A DNA stretch of 64,000 nucleotides from Bacillota bacterium (GTDB lineage Bacteria > Bacillota > Clostridia > Lachnospirales > Lachnospiraceae). The position numbers and the translations under genes were made by a program. The stretch lies in assembly GCA_023390555.1 (NCBI GenBank), contig JAEWCQ010000023.1:23298-87297 (forward strand), read 5' to 3'. Positions within the stretch are counted from its first letter, which is position 1; every line of letters starts with the position of its first letter. Shown here piece by piece: positions 27,354 to 35,015 of the stretch. The notes under the pieces are model-generated. The model ran no database searches. It had not been told where the DNA came from and saw only the letters and a program-made list of their open reading frames with translations.

Positions 27354-27823
27354 ATGCCCTCCTTATCTATCACAAGCGGGATCACCAGCTCCGTTTCTTT
27401 CTGCTCTGTATCAATTGCCCGCAACGTGAAATAATACACGCCTGCATCTGAAAAAGTGACGCTGTCCGTATCTTTTTCGTATGACTCAGTCAGATCATTT
27501 TCCGCCGCATCCTCGATCTTAAGTACCTGTAAAGACACTAAATTTCCTACTGCATCCAAAGCTGTAAACGCCTGACCGACGATAACCGGATTTTCAGTTT
27601 TCCAGATCTGATCAGTATCACAGGATATGACTGGAGCTGCACGCTCACTGACTGTCCGATATGCACTGCTATCCAGATAAGCTGTATAGTCCGTCGTCTG
27701 ATCAGCATCGGCAAGACTAGACCCTACAGCCGGCAGATTCGGGACGACAATCACACTTACCATAAAAACAAAGATCAGACCCGGAATCAGCATATCTTTT
27801 AATTGCAATAAAATAATACGCAA
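27350..27823 (-). CDS. Membrane-anchored Ig-like pilus accessory protein
   Basis: 157 aa. One N-terminal helix (about 12-30), then an extracellular part whose last 85 residues look like a small Ig/cadherin-like beta sandwich (VGQAFTALDAVGN...VTFSDAGVYYFTLRAIDTEQK). Genes on either side are pilus components and reading frames overlap. No closer family is recognised. Confidence 0.6.
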   Translation of the reverse strand: MRIILLQLKDMLIPGLIFVFMVSVIVVPNLPAVGSSLADADQTTDYTAYLDSSAYRTVSERAAPVISCDTDQIWKTENPVIVGQAFTALDAVGNLVSLQVLKIEDAAENDLTESYEKDTDSVTFSDAGVYYFTLRAIDTEQKETELVIPLVIDKEGI

Positions 27824-27835
27824 TTTCTACTCCTT

Positions 27836-27979
27836 TCAGCAGATCCCGGATGTAAATGCAGATACCGCCATATAAATACTTCCTCCCGGAGCGATCATTT
27901 TTAATATCATCGAAATGATCGCACCTGTGGCAAATGCACCAAACACCAGATCTGCATGTTCATTAAACAGTTCTTTCAT
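27836..27979 (-). CDS. 47-aa membrane peptide of the pilus locus
   Basis: ATG at 27979, stop TGA at 27836. Product MKELFNEHADLVFGAFATGA followed by a second hydrophobic stretch and a C-terminal Cys. The start resembles the pilin at 31108 (KEHGPLVIAAF): a charged NEH/KEH followed by a helix starting with a small residue, so it may be a second small pilin. Confidence 0.55.
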   Translation of the reverse strand: MKELFNEHADLVFGAFATGAIISMILKMIAPGGSIYMAVSAFTSGIC

Positions 27980-27992
27980 TATTACCGCCTTT

Positions 27993-28097
27993 CTAAATCG
28001 TCAGATAAGCCAGCAGATAAAGTAACATCCCCATGAGAAATGCTCCGACCACCATATAAACACCGCCTAATCCAATTTCTTCCATCAAAATATCCAT
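27993..28097 (-). CDS. 34-aa membrane micropeptide of the pilus locus
   Basis: ATG at 28097 with a GGAGG site nine bases upstream, stop TAG at 27993. It encodes a single hydrophobic helix preceded by acidic MDILMEEIG. It is in line and closely spaced with the flanking pilus genes. It could be a minor pilin or a small regulatory membrane peptide. Confidence 0.5.
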   Translation of the reverse strand: MDILMEEIGLGGVYMVVGAFLMGMLLYLLAYLTI

Positions 28098-28111
28098 GCT
28101 GCCATCCCTCC

Positions 28112-28438
28112 TTATTCTGCATAACCACGGATCTGTTTTTCCTGTGACAGCTCAAAGATCCCAATACGGTACGGATAAGTCAATATAACCTCTGCCATCT
28201 GTGCATGATCCGCTTCAATCGGATTGATTGTAAGGGTATATCCATTCGCGGCAGCCTGTTCCTTACAGGCATTCATAACAGCGGCGTTAAAGTTACTATT
28301 TTCCAACTCTGTAATCACATCCGTGTGATAGTTTTGTGCCGCAGTCGTCTCCGCCTGTGCCATCATAGTTCCAAAGCCAGTCACCGCAACAAGGAAAAGG
28401 AAAAAGATTCCCAACATACCTTTTACGATCTGTCCCAT
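28112..28438 (-). CDS. TadE-like pseudopilin
   Basis: 108 aa. N-terminal hydrophobic helix (about 8-26) followed by an 80-residue polar domain, matching TadE-type minor pilins. A potential cleavage lies after MMAQA. It is located directly after the TadB/C-like platform gene, where minor pilins sit in Tad operons. Sequence identity is too low by eye to fix which pseudopilin it is. Confidence 0.65.
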   Translation of the reverse strand: MGQIVKGMLGIFFLFLVAVTGFGTMMAQAETTAAQNYHTDVITELENSNFNAAVMNACKEQAAANGYTLTINPIEADHAQMAEVILTYPYRIGIFELSQEKQIRGYAE

Positions 28439-28453
28439 AAAATTCCCCCTTCC

Positions 28454-29971
28454 TTAAAAATAAGATGCCAGGCCGGTAAAGAATGTCAGCAGCATAATAA
28501 ACATTCCAGCCAGCAGCTGCAAAGATACGGTTGCCTGCGGAAGATAAAACAGACTGGTGACTCCCGCAAGATTCTTTTCGTTTTTCCGCTTTTCCGACTG
28601 ATCCAGCATCTTACTGTTTCGTTCGACTAAAGCCTTTACCTGTGTTGCCACCTCTCCACTTCCAAGACTTGAAATGGAATAGAGCATCTTCATAGCCGAT
28701 TGTACTGGGGAAAGATGAAAACGTTTTAAAAATGCCAGATATGGCCTTTCCGAATTCGGCATTCCTTTCAAATCGTTCACCAGAGTTTCCAGTTCCGGTT
28801 TTAATATCTTAGGCGCGCCGGAAATTGAACTTTCGATTGACCGACGTACATTATTACTCTGTAACAATAGAGCCATCTGCATAAGCCATTGTGGAAAAGC
28901 TGCATTAATCTCTTCGACAACTTTATCATAAGCGATCCGGTAACCAATCCTGTGCTGGTTAAATAAAAAGGCGGCAAATGCTAAAAATCCCGCCGCTGGA
29001 ATATTTCTTCCAAACACAAAACAGAGCACTGCACCCGCCAAAGCCGGAAGTGCAAACAGTACACTTTTTTTCTGTTCTTTTTTCATATCATAGTTCTGGA
29101 TCATATCATAATACCCACAGATCTTCTGTTCTTCTTTTTCACTGTCACGTTCCGTCCAGCTTCTTGCAATTGCCCGGTTCGCTTTCCGGTAGATCAGCAG
29201 ATCTAAAAATAAGTATACGGTCGTTACAATCTGCATAGCAGGCAGATGTACGATAGAAAACTGTTCCGGCATCTGCCGATAGACTCCGTGAAACATAGCC
29301 GCAAAGCCAATCGTAATAAGCAGCGCACCCAAGATCAGCCCGCGTTTTTGTTTCTTCTCTTCCTGTAAGAGCAGAATATTATCCGCCCAGATGTTCTTTA
29401 TATGTAGCAGCATATCCACAGATGCATCACTGTCACCGCCGTTTCTTTCTACGGTCTGCATATAATCATGCACCGCCCGTAAATGCTTATCAGGATATTC
29501 CTGCTCAATTTTTTCAAACGCTTCCCGGTACAGATCATGTTCCGAATGCCCGGCTTCGATATAGCCTGCCGCTTCTGAAATTACTGACTTCATATTTCCC
29601 TCGAATAGCGTTTCCGTATCACGTAACGCACTCAGGATTTTCTGATCCGTTTTAAAAGAATACAGGATCTGTTCCATGTAATCCGCCAAATCTAAAAAGC
29701 GACGGTGTTCATACATATTTTTATAACCGTCAATGATCATGCCCGGAAGAAACAGCAGAAATGATAAGGTTAAGAACAGGATATATTCCCAACCGAGGGA
29801 AAATACAATCCCAAGAGCAACGGTAGCAAGCAAAGATAAAACGATCATTGCTGCATAACGCCCCATAGAGAATTTATATCCGTACCCGTCAATTTCTTTC
29901 ACCAGATTCTTCGGATTTAATAATTCGGTCAGTTTTCGTTTTCCCGGTCTTTTTTTCTTTTTCTCGTTCAC
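28454..29971 (-). CDS. Tad pilus platform protein, TadB/TadC-like (type II secretion F family)
   Basis: 505 aa. Membrane helices near 38-80 (two), 215-260 (two), 300-330 and 480-500, with T2SSF-type helical cytoplasmic domains between them, including MEQILYSFKTDQKILSAL and MQMALLLQSNNVRRSIESSI. The double arrangement suggests one protein doing the work of TadB and TadC. It forms the inner-membrane base on which the TadA motor acts. It follows tadA with a GTTGCGA palindrome between them. Confidence 0.82.
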   Translation of the reverse strand: MNEKKKKRPGKRKLTELLNPKNLVKEIDGYGYKFSMGRYAAMIVLSLLATVALGIVFSLGWEYILFLTLSFLLFLPGMIIDGYKNMYEHRRFLDLADYMEQILYSFKTDQKILSALRDTETLFEGNMKSVISEAAGYIEAGHSEHDLYREAFEKIEQEYPDKHLRAVHDYMQTVERNGGDSDASVDMLLHIKNIWADNILLLQEEKKQKRGLILGALLITIGFAAMFHGVYRQMPEQFSIVHLPAMQIVTTVYLFLDLLIYRKANRAIARSWTERDSEKEEQKICGYYDMIQNYDMKKEQKKSVLFALPALAGAVLCFVFGRNIPAAGFLAFAAFLFNQHRIGYRIAYDKVVEEINAAFPQWLMQMALLLQSNNVRRSIESSISGAPKILKPELETLVNDLKGMPNSERPYLAFLKRFHLSPVQSAMKMLYSISSLGSGEVATQVKALVERNSKMLDQSEKRKNEKNLAGVTSLFYLPQATVSLQLLAGMFIMLLTFFTGLASYF

Positions 29972-29988
29972 CTAAAATCTTCCTTTCT

Positions 29989-30004
29989 GTTGCGACTTCG
30001 CAAC
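29989..30004 (-). repeat. GTTGCGA palindrome, copy 4
   Basis: Minus-strand GTTGCGAAGTCGCAAC followed by AGAAAGG, between the tadA stop and the platform gene. The AGAAAGG after the right arm is the same as in copies 1 and 2. Confidence 0.8.
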
Positions 30005-30008
30005 CAAA

Positions 30009-31049
30009 TTAAAAAGCCGTTTCAATACTAAAAAACGGATCTCTGATGCCAGCAATCCGCATACTGTTTAAGATCCGTTCCGGTATTTCTTCGTCCTGTA
30101 TCTTTCCCTCCTTTACCAAAAGGACAATACTGTTCTCTCCATTCGACCGGTCATACAAAGCCACCTGATCAATGAAACGCGTCAGACCATCTGGCCGCAT
30201 CCGAATCAATACGCCTACACTGATGTACTCATAAATGTTATTTTCCAAACGGTCAGCATCTTCTGATTTTTCCAGCATGTTCATCACACGATCCGGGAGA
30301 TTCCGCAGATCATCCAGATGCAGTGTTGTAAATCCCCGCAGGCCAGTTGACCACTGTTCCAAGAGATATTTTACCTCGACGGAACGGGCTTCGGATAAAA
30401 TCACCCATTTTGGGTTCAAGCGCAAACAATGTTTAATTGCATCTGTATAAGAAAACCCCCTACTAATCAACAACTCAATCACATCCCGGTACGGACAGAT
30501 TTCATGCAGCCGCATTTCCAGTGTATCTTCGATCGTAACAATACGCTCACTTTCCGGTATGTACTTTACAAATGATTTCGCACACTCCGTCTTTCCTACG
30601 CCCGGCTCACCACAGAAAGCAAAATTTAATCTTGCTTTTACACAGTTGATTAAAAAGTTCAAAATTTCATCGGAACAGTAATTTTCCTCCCGCATGGACT
30701 CTAAGGTAAGCCGCATTTCAGGCGGTGTTTTTCGAATGCAGATTGATCTTCCAGTTACCGCAACTGATTCATGAGTGACTGTGATCCGCAACGTTTCTGT
30801 CTGTGCTTCCAATACATGATCCACTTTATTCAGATGCTTATTATTATAATTTGCTACCCGATCAGTTAGATCATTCACTACTTTCTCTGGTACTTCCAGA
30901 TTTGAATAATATCTTCCTTTCCTTAGATCCGTGATCCACAATGCATATCCATTCCAGTCAATGTCTGTAACGTTCTTATCTTCCACGAATGGAAGCAGAA
31001 CTCCAAAATCTTCCTTCTGAAACCATTCTTCTTTTTTCTTCAATTCCAA
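30009..31049 (-). CDS. tadA: TadA/CpaF-like secretion ATPase
   Basis: 346 aa, somewhat shorter than typical CpaF. The N-terminal domain (1-115) ends in the conserved GRSICIRK strand; Walker A is GEPGVGKT (147-154); the Asp and His boxes (VTIEDTLEMRLH) and Walker B (WVILSEARSVE) follow, with TTLHLDD further on. It is a hexameric motor for pilus assembly at the inner membrane face. It lies between the pilin gene and the TadB/C-like platform gene, all leftward. Confidence 0.9.
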   Translation of the reverse strand: MELKKKEEWFQKEDFGVLLPFVEDKNVTDIDWNGYALWITDLRKGRYYSNLEVPEKVVNDLTDRVANYNNKHLNKVDHVLEAQTETLRITVTHESVAVTGRSICIRKTPPEMRLTLESMREENYCSDEILNFLINCVKARLNFAFCGEPGVGKTECAKSFVKYIPESERIVTIEDTLEMRLHEICPYRDVIELLISRGFSYTDAIKHCLRLNPKWVILSEARSVEVKYLLEQWSTGLRGFTTLHLDDLRNLPDRVMNMLEKSEDADRLENNIYEYISVGVLIRMRPDGLTRFIDQVALYDRSNGENSIVLLVKEGKIQDEEIPERILNSMRIAGIRDPFFSIETAF

Positions 31050-31061
31050 TTCCTTCCTTTC

Positions 31062-31097
31062 AAAAGCAGAAATGGTCTAATAAAAGGCCACTTCTGC
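31062..31097 (-). terminator. Stem-loop between pilin and tadA
   Basis: Minus strand GCAGAAGTGG-C..AGACCATTTCTGC followed by UUUUG. A leaky terminator or 3' stabiliser here would yield more pilin than motor mRNA, the usual need of a pilus operon. Confidence 0.6.
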
Positions 31098-31107
31098 ACA
31101 AAGCCAC

Positions 31108-31278
31108 CTAGCCCACCGTTGCAATCCCAGCCTTTGAAAGTACCGAGTTAATAGTATTCATAATTGCCTGAAACGCTGGGCCGTTTGTAGCCAGAATAAC
31201 ACCGAGAATTACAATCAATAAAATAACAACAAAAGCCGCAATAACCAAAGGGCCGTGTTCTTTCATAATAATATCCAC
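31108..31278 (-). CDS. Small pilin-like protein (56 aa)
   Basis: GTG start at 31278 preceded by GGAGG at seven-base spacing; stop TAG at 31108. Product: a short charged head ending in KEHG, an uninterrupted 20-residue helix (PLVIAAFVVILLIVILGVIL), then an amphipathic tail. Flp pilins have this size and plan, with processing after the Gly, though the usual Glu/Tyr pair is absent. First gene of the pilus operon, followed by a stem-loop, as expected for the major subunit. No prepilin peptidase gene is in the window. Confidence 0.65.
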   Translation of the reverse strand: MDIIMKEHGPLVIAAFVVILLIVILGVILATNGPAFQAIMNTINSVLSKAGIATVG

Positions 31279-31790
31279 TTCAATTCCTCCTTATAAAAAT
31301 TTTTTACAACTAGTTACTGCATCTGCTTTTTACTAACCGCCTGACGATCAGCGGTTTATGATTTTCGTATTTTATAACGATTCCCTGATCGGACATGTCA
31401 ACAATCTTCGATCGTAACCGCCTTAGGAGTTCCACCCTAGCGGCAAGCTATCATAACAACTTGAGAGATATTTTAGTCACGTTCTGATCTCAAAGAACGT
31501 CATCACACAATTTCATGATGCTGCCTGTGGCATTTATCTTTATTCAGTTGTCCGATAATAGGAAACAAATGTTCAGAGTTGAACATTTTTAAGAAATGAC
31601 TTAAGCTAAAAGTGTTCTTAGTTTTTAGCAGAAGCATTTCGATGTTTCCCGAAAGGTTCTTGCGGTTCCAGCCGCAGGAGCCTTTTATTTTACGGCTATT
31701 TTAAGCCGATTGTCCGTCCTGCTTTGACACTACGGTCTTACAAAGACTTATTGAAATCCTTATACACCGGGACAGACCTTATCTTATTAA
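31279..31790 (-). ncRNA. 510-nt structured leader upstream of the pilus operon
   Basis: No credible open frame. On the minus strand it holds several stems: CGGCT..AGCCG, a GGCTCCTGCGG/CCGCAAGAACC arm, AAATGTTCA-ACTC-TGAACATTT (31567-31588), GCATCA..TGATG, and AAACCGC..GCGGTTT near 31340-31362. The density of stems over 500 nt directly upstream of the pilin gene suggests a regulatory RNA or riboswitch-like leader. I do not see a c-di-GMP-I core (CAAACC..GACGCAAAG), so the class is unknown. Confidence 0.45.
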
Positions 31791-33281
31791 TCAATGACTC
31801 TTCTGGTATTCCTTTAAATAATCGACCAAAGCGGTTTTATTCGTATTGCATTCGTAGAAAGTCCTAGATTCATCCTCAACGATTTTTGTACCCTTTGAAC
31901 TCCATGTTGTTTTTATTCCAAGCAGATAATACTGCTCTGCTGCATATTCATAGTCATTAGACTCCTTATAATCTTTCCATGCATGTTTCCGGTTTACCTT
32001 TACCACAATAGCCACCTTATTGCTCAAATCGTACCGATAATACTTTTCTCCTGTAAGCTGCTGATCAATCCATACTGGCCAGCTTCTATAACCATCTATA
32101 AAATCTTTTCTTTGTTCGTTATTTTTCAATACTGGCAGCTCCGGTTGCTTCACTTCTTCCGGTTGTTGTACCTCTTGATATTCAACCGTTTGTACAATAT
32201 CCACTTTTAACTCTTCTTCATAATTTTGCTGCACTGATCTGTTACAACGATAACCACATTTATCCTCACAGAACTTACAGCATGGATCTGGGATCTGTCC
32301 TGCTTTCTGGATTGCAAGATCACGATTCACGAACTGACATTTATTTCCCACTTCCGACTGCAAATTTTTTAGTACATTGACTGTCGTACAATCAAACGGA
32401 TTCGACAACGGAGCTTCACGGCAATAACAATTTTTCTGGCGAATGTCACAATCCATCGAGCAATCAAAACAGTCATGATCTCCCTCGCATCCCACTACGT
32501 TAAATGAATCATCGTCCGGGTAAACTCTCTTCGATGTGCCGTATGCCGATGTTTTTTCCTCAACCGTTTCCGGCTCTAGTGTCTGATCCTTTTTATCCAG
32601 ATGATCCTCTAATCCGATATAATTTCTTGTATAAAGCCCAACACCACATACATATTTACAAGACTTAACACATAAACAACTTCTACAGCACCCGGCACAA
32701 CCCTCAATGTTTCCATTTTTTGTGAAATGCTTCTTCATAACTTCTTCTATATTACAGACAATACCCGGAAAGCTGGTGCAAAAAACTTCTTTTTGCTGTT
32801 GCGATGTCGCAACTTCCGGCACTTTTCCACTCCATTTTTTTTTCAAATCTCGGATTTGCTTAATTGTCATTTCTGGCTTTATCTGCTGCCGTTTCTTTTC
32901 GTCCAGTGAAAGCATTTCTTTTAACTGGGAATAAGAATAGTCTTTGTATTTATCATCCAGCCACATACCATGTGTCGTTCCATATTCACCGGAAGTTCCA
33001 GAAAAAGCCATAAACACATTAATGCATCGTGACACCTCTGACTTATCCATGTGAAAATTCTTATCCACGAACTCATAAAAATCACTGTAACCGTAGTCAT
33101 GATAATATTCCATATCCCGGCACTCTGCCAGATGGAACCCTAAACGAATAAAATTAGATTTGATATCCAATATGTCACGATAGATATACTCAAAAGAACC
33201 CTCTGCCATTTCACGTGTTTCATGGAAATTGATTAATCCATACACTGGCTTAATTTCTTCTTTCACATTGTTCCAGCTCAT
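31791..33281 (-). CDS. Large Cys-rich regulatory-like protein of the element
   Basis: 496 aa. Residues 1-150 are helical (IRLGFHLAECRDMEYYHDYG, then SEVSRCINVF with HTH character), resembling DNA-binding phage/ICE proteins with a DUF3102/ParB-like region (tentative). Three Cys clusters follow: 195-212, 265-287 and 334-346, likely zinc sites. The C-terminal 100 residues are a basic, aromatic domain. A GTTGCGA palindrome lies inside the gene (codons about 157-163), so the gene may be under the same control as the others. Confidence 0.6.
   Translation of the reverse strand: MSWNNVKEEIKPVYGLINFHETREMAEGSFEYIYRDILDIKSNFIRLGFHLAECRDMEYYHDYGYSDFYEFVDKNFHMDKSEVSRCINVFMAFSGTSGEYGTTHGMWLDDKYKDYSYSQLKEMLSLDEKKRQQIKPEMTIKQIRDLKKKWSGKVPEVATSQQQKEVFCTSFPGIVCNIEEVMKKHFTKNGNIEGCAGCCRSCLCVKSCKYVCGVGLYTRNYIGLEDHLDKKDQTLEPETVEEKTSAYGTSKRVYPDDDSFNVVGCEGDHDCFDCSMDCDIRQKNCYCREAPLSNPFDCTTVNVLKNLQSEVGNKCQFVNRDLAIQKAGQIPDPCCKFCEDKCGYRCNRSVQQNYEEELKVDIVQTVEYQEVQQPEEVKQPELPVLKNNEQRKDFIDGYRSWPVWIDQQLTGEKYYRYDLSNKVAIVVKVNRKHAWKDYKESNDYEYAAEQYYLLGIKTTWSSKGTKIVEDESRTFYECNTNKTALVDYLKEYQKSH
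32798..32813 (-). repeat. GTTGCGA palindrome, copy 5 (intragenic)
   Basis: GTTGCGATGTCGCAAC inside the 496-aa Cys-rich gene; the only copy not in front of a ribosome site. Confidence 0.75.
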
Positions 33282-33291
33282 ACAATCACCT

Positions 33292-33537
33292 CTATGCAGA
33301 CAATTTGTATCTTATCAGATCTTTCATAATATCAACCGCCTGCTTATTTCCGCACTCGATCATATACCCAAGCCAACTTCTTAAATAAAGCAGATACGAA
33401 CCATCCTTAAACTGATCCACATATTCATCAATATAAAGCTTTCTATCAACTTCTAAATCTTCCGATTCGGAATATTCTAGTGCCAGTTCCACGCTTTTTG
33501 CAATAACTTCATTTCTAAGCAATTCACGACTTTTCAT
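33292..33537 (-). CDS. Hypothetical 81-aa acidic protein
   Basis: Short, acidic, probably all-helical protein with no recognised family. It lies 10 bp upstream of the Cys-rich gene in the same direction, with an AGGAGG-type site. Probably part of the accessory regulatory block of the element. Confidence 0.6.
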   Translation of the reverse strand: MKSRELLRNEVIAKSVELALEYSESEDLEVDRKLYIDEYVDQFKDGSYLLYLRSWLGYMIECGNKQAVDIMKDLIRYKLSA

Positions 33538-33559
33538 CTTTCATCCCTCCTGACAAATA

Positions 33560-33901
33560 CTATCTGATCACTTTGGCTTCTAGTACCGCATCCAGATCAA
33601 CATTTACAAATCTGCCAGCGCAGAAAACCTTTATCGAATCACTACTTCCCTTTTGTACGGATGCATTTTCAAAATACACATGATCCAATGTTTCAAGATT
33701 CATTACACAACTTGCTTCATTTTCCAAGCATTCCCGAATGAGCGTAACCGCCTGTTTTCTTCTCTCACTGCAATCACACCTTTCTCCTGCATCGAAATGC
33801 TCTTTACATACCGAACAAATCTGTTCATATCCCATGTTCACACCATACCTTTCTTTTATGTACTCCTGTACTGCAATCTTATTGACTTTGCAGGTCTTCA
33901 T
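33560..33901 (-). CDS. Hypothetical 113-aa protein with CxxC/CxC motif
   Basis: The N-terminal half has a likely zinc site: CSVCKEHF...ERCDCSERR (about 30-50). The C-terminal half is mixed alpha/beta. No family is recognised. It is followed closely by the 81-aa and 496-aa genes, all leftward, and appears to belong to the same transcription unit. Confidence 0.6.
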   Translation of the reverse strand: MKTCKVNKIAVQEYIKERYGVNMGYEQICSVCKEHFDAGERCDCSERRKQAVTLIRECLENEASCVMNLETLDHVYFENASVQKGSSDSIKVFCAGRFVNVDLDAVLEAKVIR

Positions 33902-33940
33902 ATAATTCCAACTCTTTTTCTATATTCATTTCTCGTCTTT

Positions 33941-34168
33941 CTAAACTACTCCACACCGAATCCTACTTTTCTTTTCAATCTTAATCTGCTTAAGACGATA
34001 TTCCTCTAGTCCCGCCGTATCAAATAGAATCGGACTATTTTGTGCTGTCACATTTGCTTGCCATGCAAATGTCTGATCTGGTTCTGCATATGCCTTTCTT
34101 AAAAACGATTCTGCTATTCCCATCCGCTTCAATTGAGACATATTCATGACAGGTTTCGCATACTTCAT
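33941..34168 (-). CDS. Small excisionase-like DNA-binding protein (tentative)
   Basis: 75 aa, basic. The pattern MKYAKPVMNMSQLKRMGIAESFLRKAY...FDTAGLEEYRLKQ has the look of a short winged/helix-turn-helix excisionase-type protein common near clostridial integrases. Its position next to a Cro-like regulator and the repressor fits an Xis or control role. No experimental anchor is known to me. Confidence 0.5.
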   Translation of the reverse strand: MKYAKPVMNMSQLKRMGIAESFLRKAYAEPDQTFAWQANVTAQNSPILFDTAGLEEYRLKQIKIEKKSRIRCGVV

Positions 34169-34201
34169 CTTTTTCTCCTTTCTTATATCAAAATGTTTCT
34201 T

Positions 34202-34426
34202 TTACGACACTTCTTTGCTAAAAAAAATAATATAAATATCTTTATCATTTAGGCTCAATTCATCTGCCATTCCAAGAAGCTCTTTTCTTGTAAATTCAGT
34301 TTTACCTTTTAATTTCCTAAAATAAGATGTTCTACTCATAACAATTCCCTTTTTGTTTAAATTCAGCAATAATCTTTCTACACCGCCATACTCTGATACT
34401 CTTTTTTTTAATTCTTCTACCTGCAT
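34202..34426 (-). CDS. Cro-like helix-turn-helix regulator
   Basis: 74 aa. A central SRTSYFRKLKGKTEFTRKELLGMADEL segment looks like a small XRE/Cro HTH. It is the first leftward gene from the divergent control region and faces the ImmR-like repressor at 34587. Together they form a lambda- or ICEBs1-like switch. Confidence 0.65.
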   Translation of the reverse strand: MQVEELKKRVSEYGGVERLLLNLNKKGIVMSRTSYFRKLKGKTEFTRKELLGMADELSLNDKDIYIIFFSKEVS

Positions 34427-34445
34427 CTGACCACCTCCTTAAATT

Positions 34446-34549
34446 GTGTCATTTAAGACACTTTTAATATAACACCATAATTTTCCAATGTCAACACATA
34501 AATGACACATTTTTTTACTTTTTGTTTTTAATAGTTGCATATATGACAC
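34446..34549. promoter_or_regulatory. Divergent operator region of the conjugative element
   Basis: Copies of the motif (A)TGACAC / GTGTCAT: the near-palindrome GTGTCATTTAAGACAC (34446-34461), AATGACAC (34501-34508) and ATATGACAC (34541-34549). They sit between the Cro-like gene and the XRE repressor, and the last lies inside the spacer of the repressor promoter. Confidence 0.65.
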
Positions 34550-34563
34550 TTTTATGATATATT
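34535..34563 (+). promoter_or_regulatory. Promoter of the ImmR-like repressor
   Basis: -35 TTGCAT (34535-34540), 17-bp spacer, -10 TATATT (34558-34563). Transcription would start near 34570, upstream of the ATG at 34587, which argues against the earlier in-frame start at 34554. Confidence 0.65.
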
Positions 34564-34586
34564 ACTTATTAGAAAGAGGTGAGCAT

Positions 34587-35015
34587 ATGAAAAATCAACT
34601 GTACAATAGACGAAAAGAATTGGGTTTAACACTAGAACAAGTCGGCGATCTATGCGAAGTCGGTAAAAGTACAGTTAGAAAGTGGGAAACTGGTGAAATA
34701 AATAATATGGGAAGAGATAAAATTATCAAATTATCAAAAGCTCTTAAAGTTTCCCCTCAATTTGTGCTTCAAGCTGATTGCAATGAACGTGTCTTATCAA
34801 CATACGATATGAGGCTCCTTGCATATATTGACAAACTAACAGATATCGGCAAAAACAAAGTTTTGAATTATGCTAATGACTTAATAACAAATCCAACATA
34901 CAAAAAAGACGATAATATTGTTAATGCAGCACACGAACGAACCGATGTAAAATTAACAAAGGAAGGACAGGAGCATGACGACAATATTATGATGGACGAT
35001 AGTGAATGGGAGTGA
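34587..35015 (+). CDS. XRE-family repressor (ImmR-like)
   Basis: 142 aa from the ATG at 34587, which has an AAAGAGGTGAG site. Residues 1-60 are a typical XRE HTH (LGLTLEQVGDLCEVGKSTVRKWETGEINN); the C-terminal part is acidic. It is followed, with 14-bp overlap, by an ImmA-like metalloprotease gene and then the integrase: the ImmR-ImmA-Int order of ICEBs1. The likely job is to silence excision and transfer until ImmA cleaves it. Confidence 0.85.
   Translation: MKNQLYNRRKELGLTLEQVGDLCEVGKSTVRKWETGEINNMGRDKIIKLSKALKVSPQFVLQADCNERVLSTYDMRLLAYIDKLTDIGKNKVLNYANDLITNPTYKKDDNIVNAAHERTDVKLTKEGQEHDDNIMMDDSEWE

Noticed and set aside
28112..28164. 60-codon leftward frame at 27982-28164
   Set aside because: It overlaps the TadE-like gene and the 34-aa peptide in another frame and has no start signal; the in-frame micropeptides fit the spacing better.
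31279..31790. c-di-GMP-I riboswitch before the pilus operon
   Set aside because: The conserved core (CAAACC..GACGCAAAGC) and the GNRA tetraloop-receptor pattern are not found; the region is left as an unclassified structured leader.
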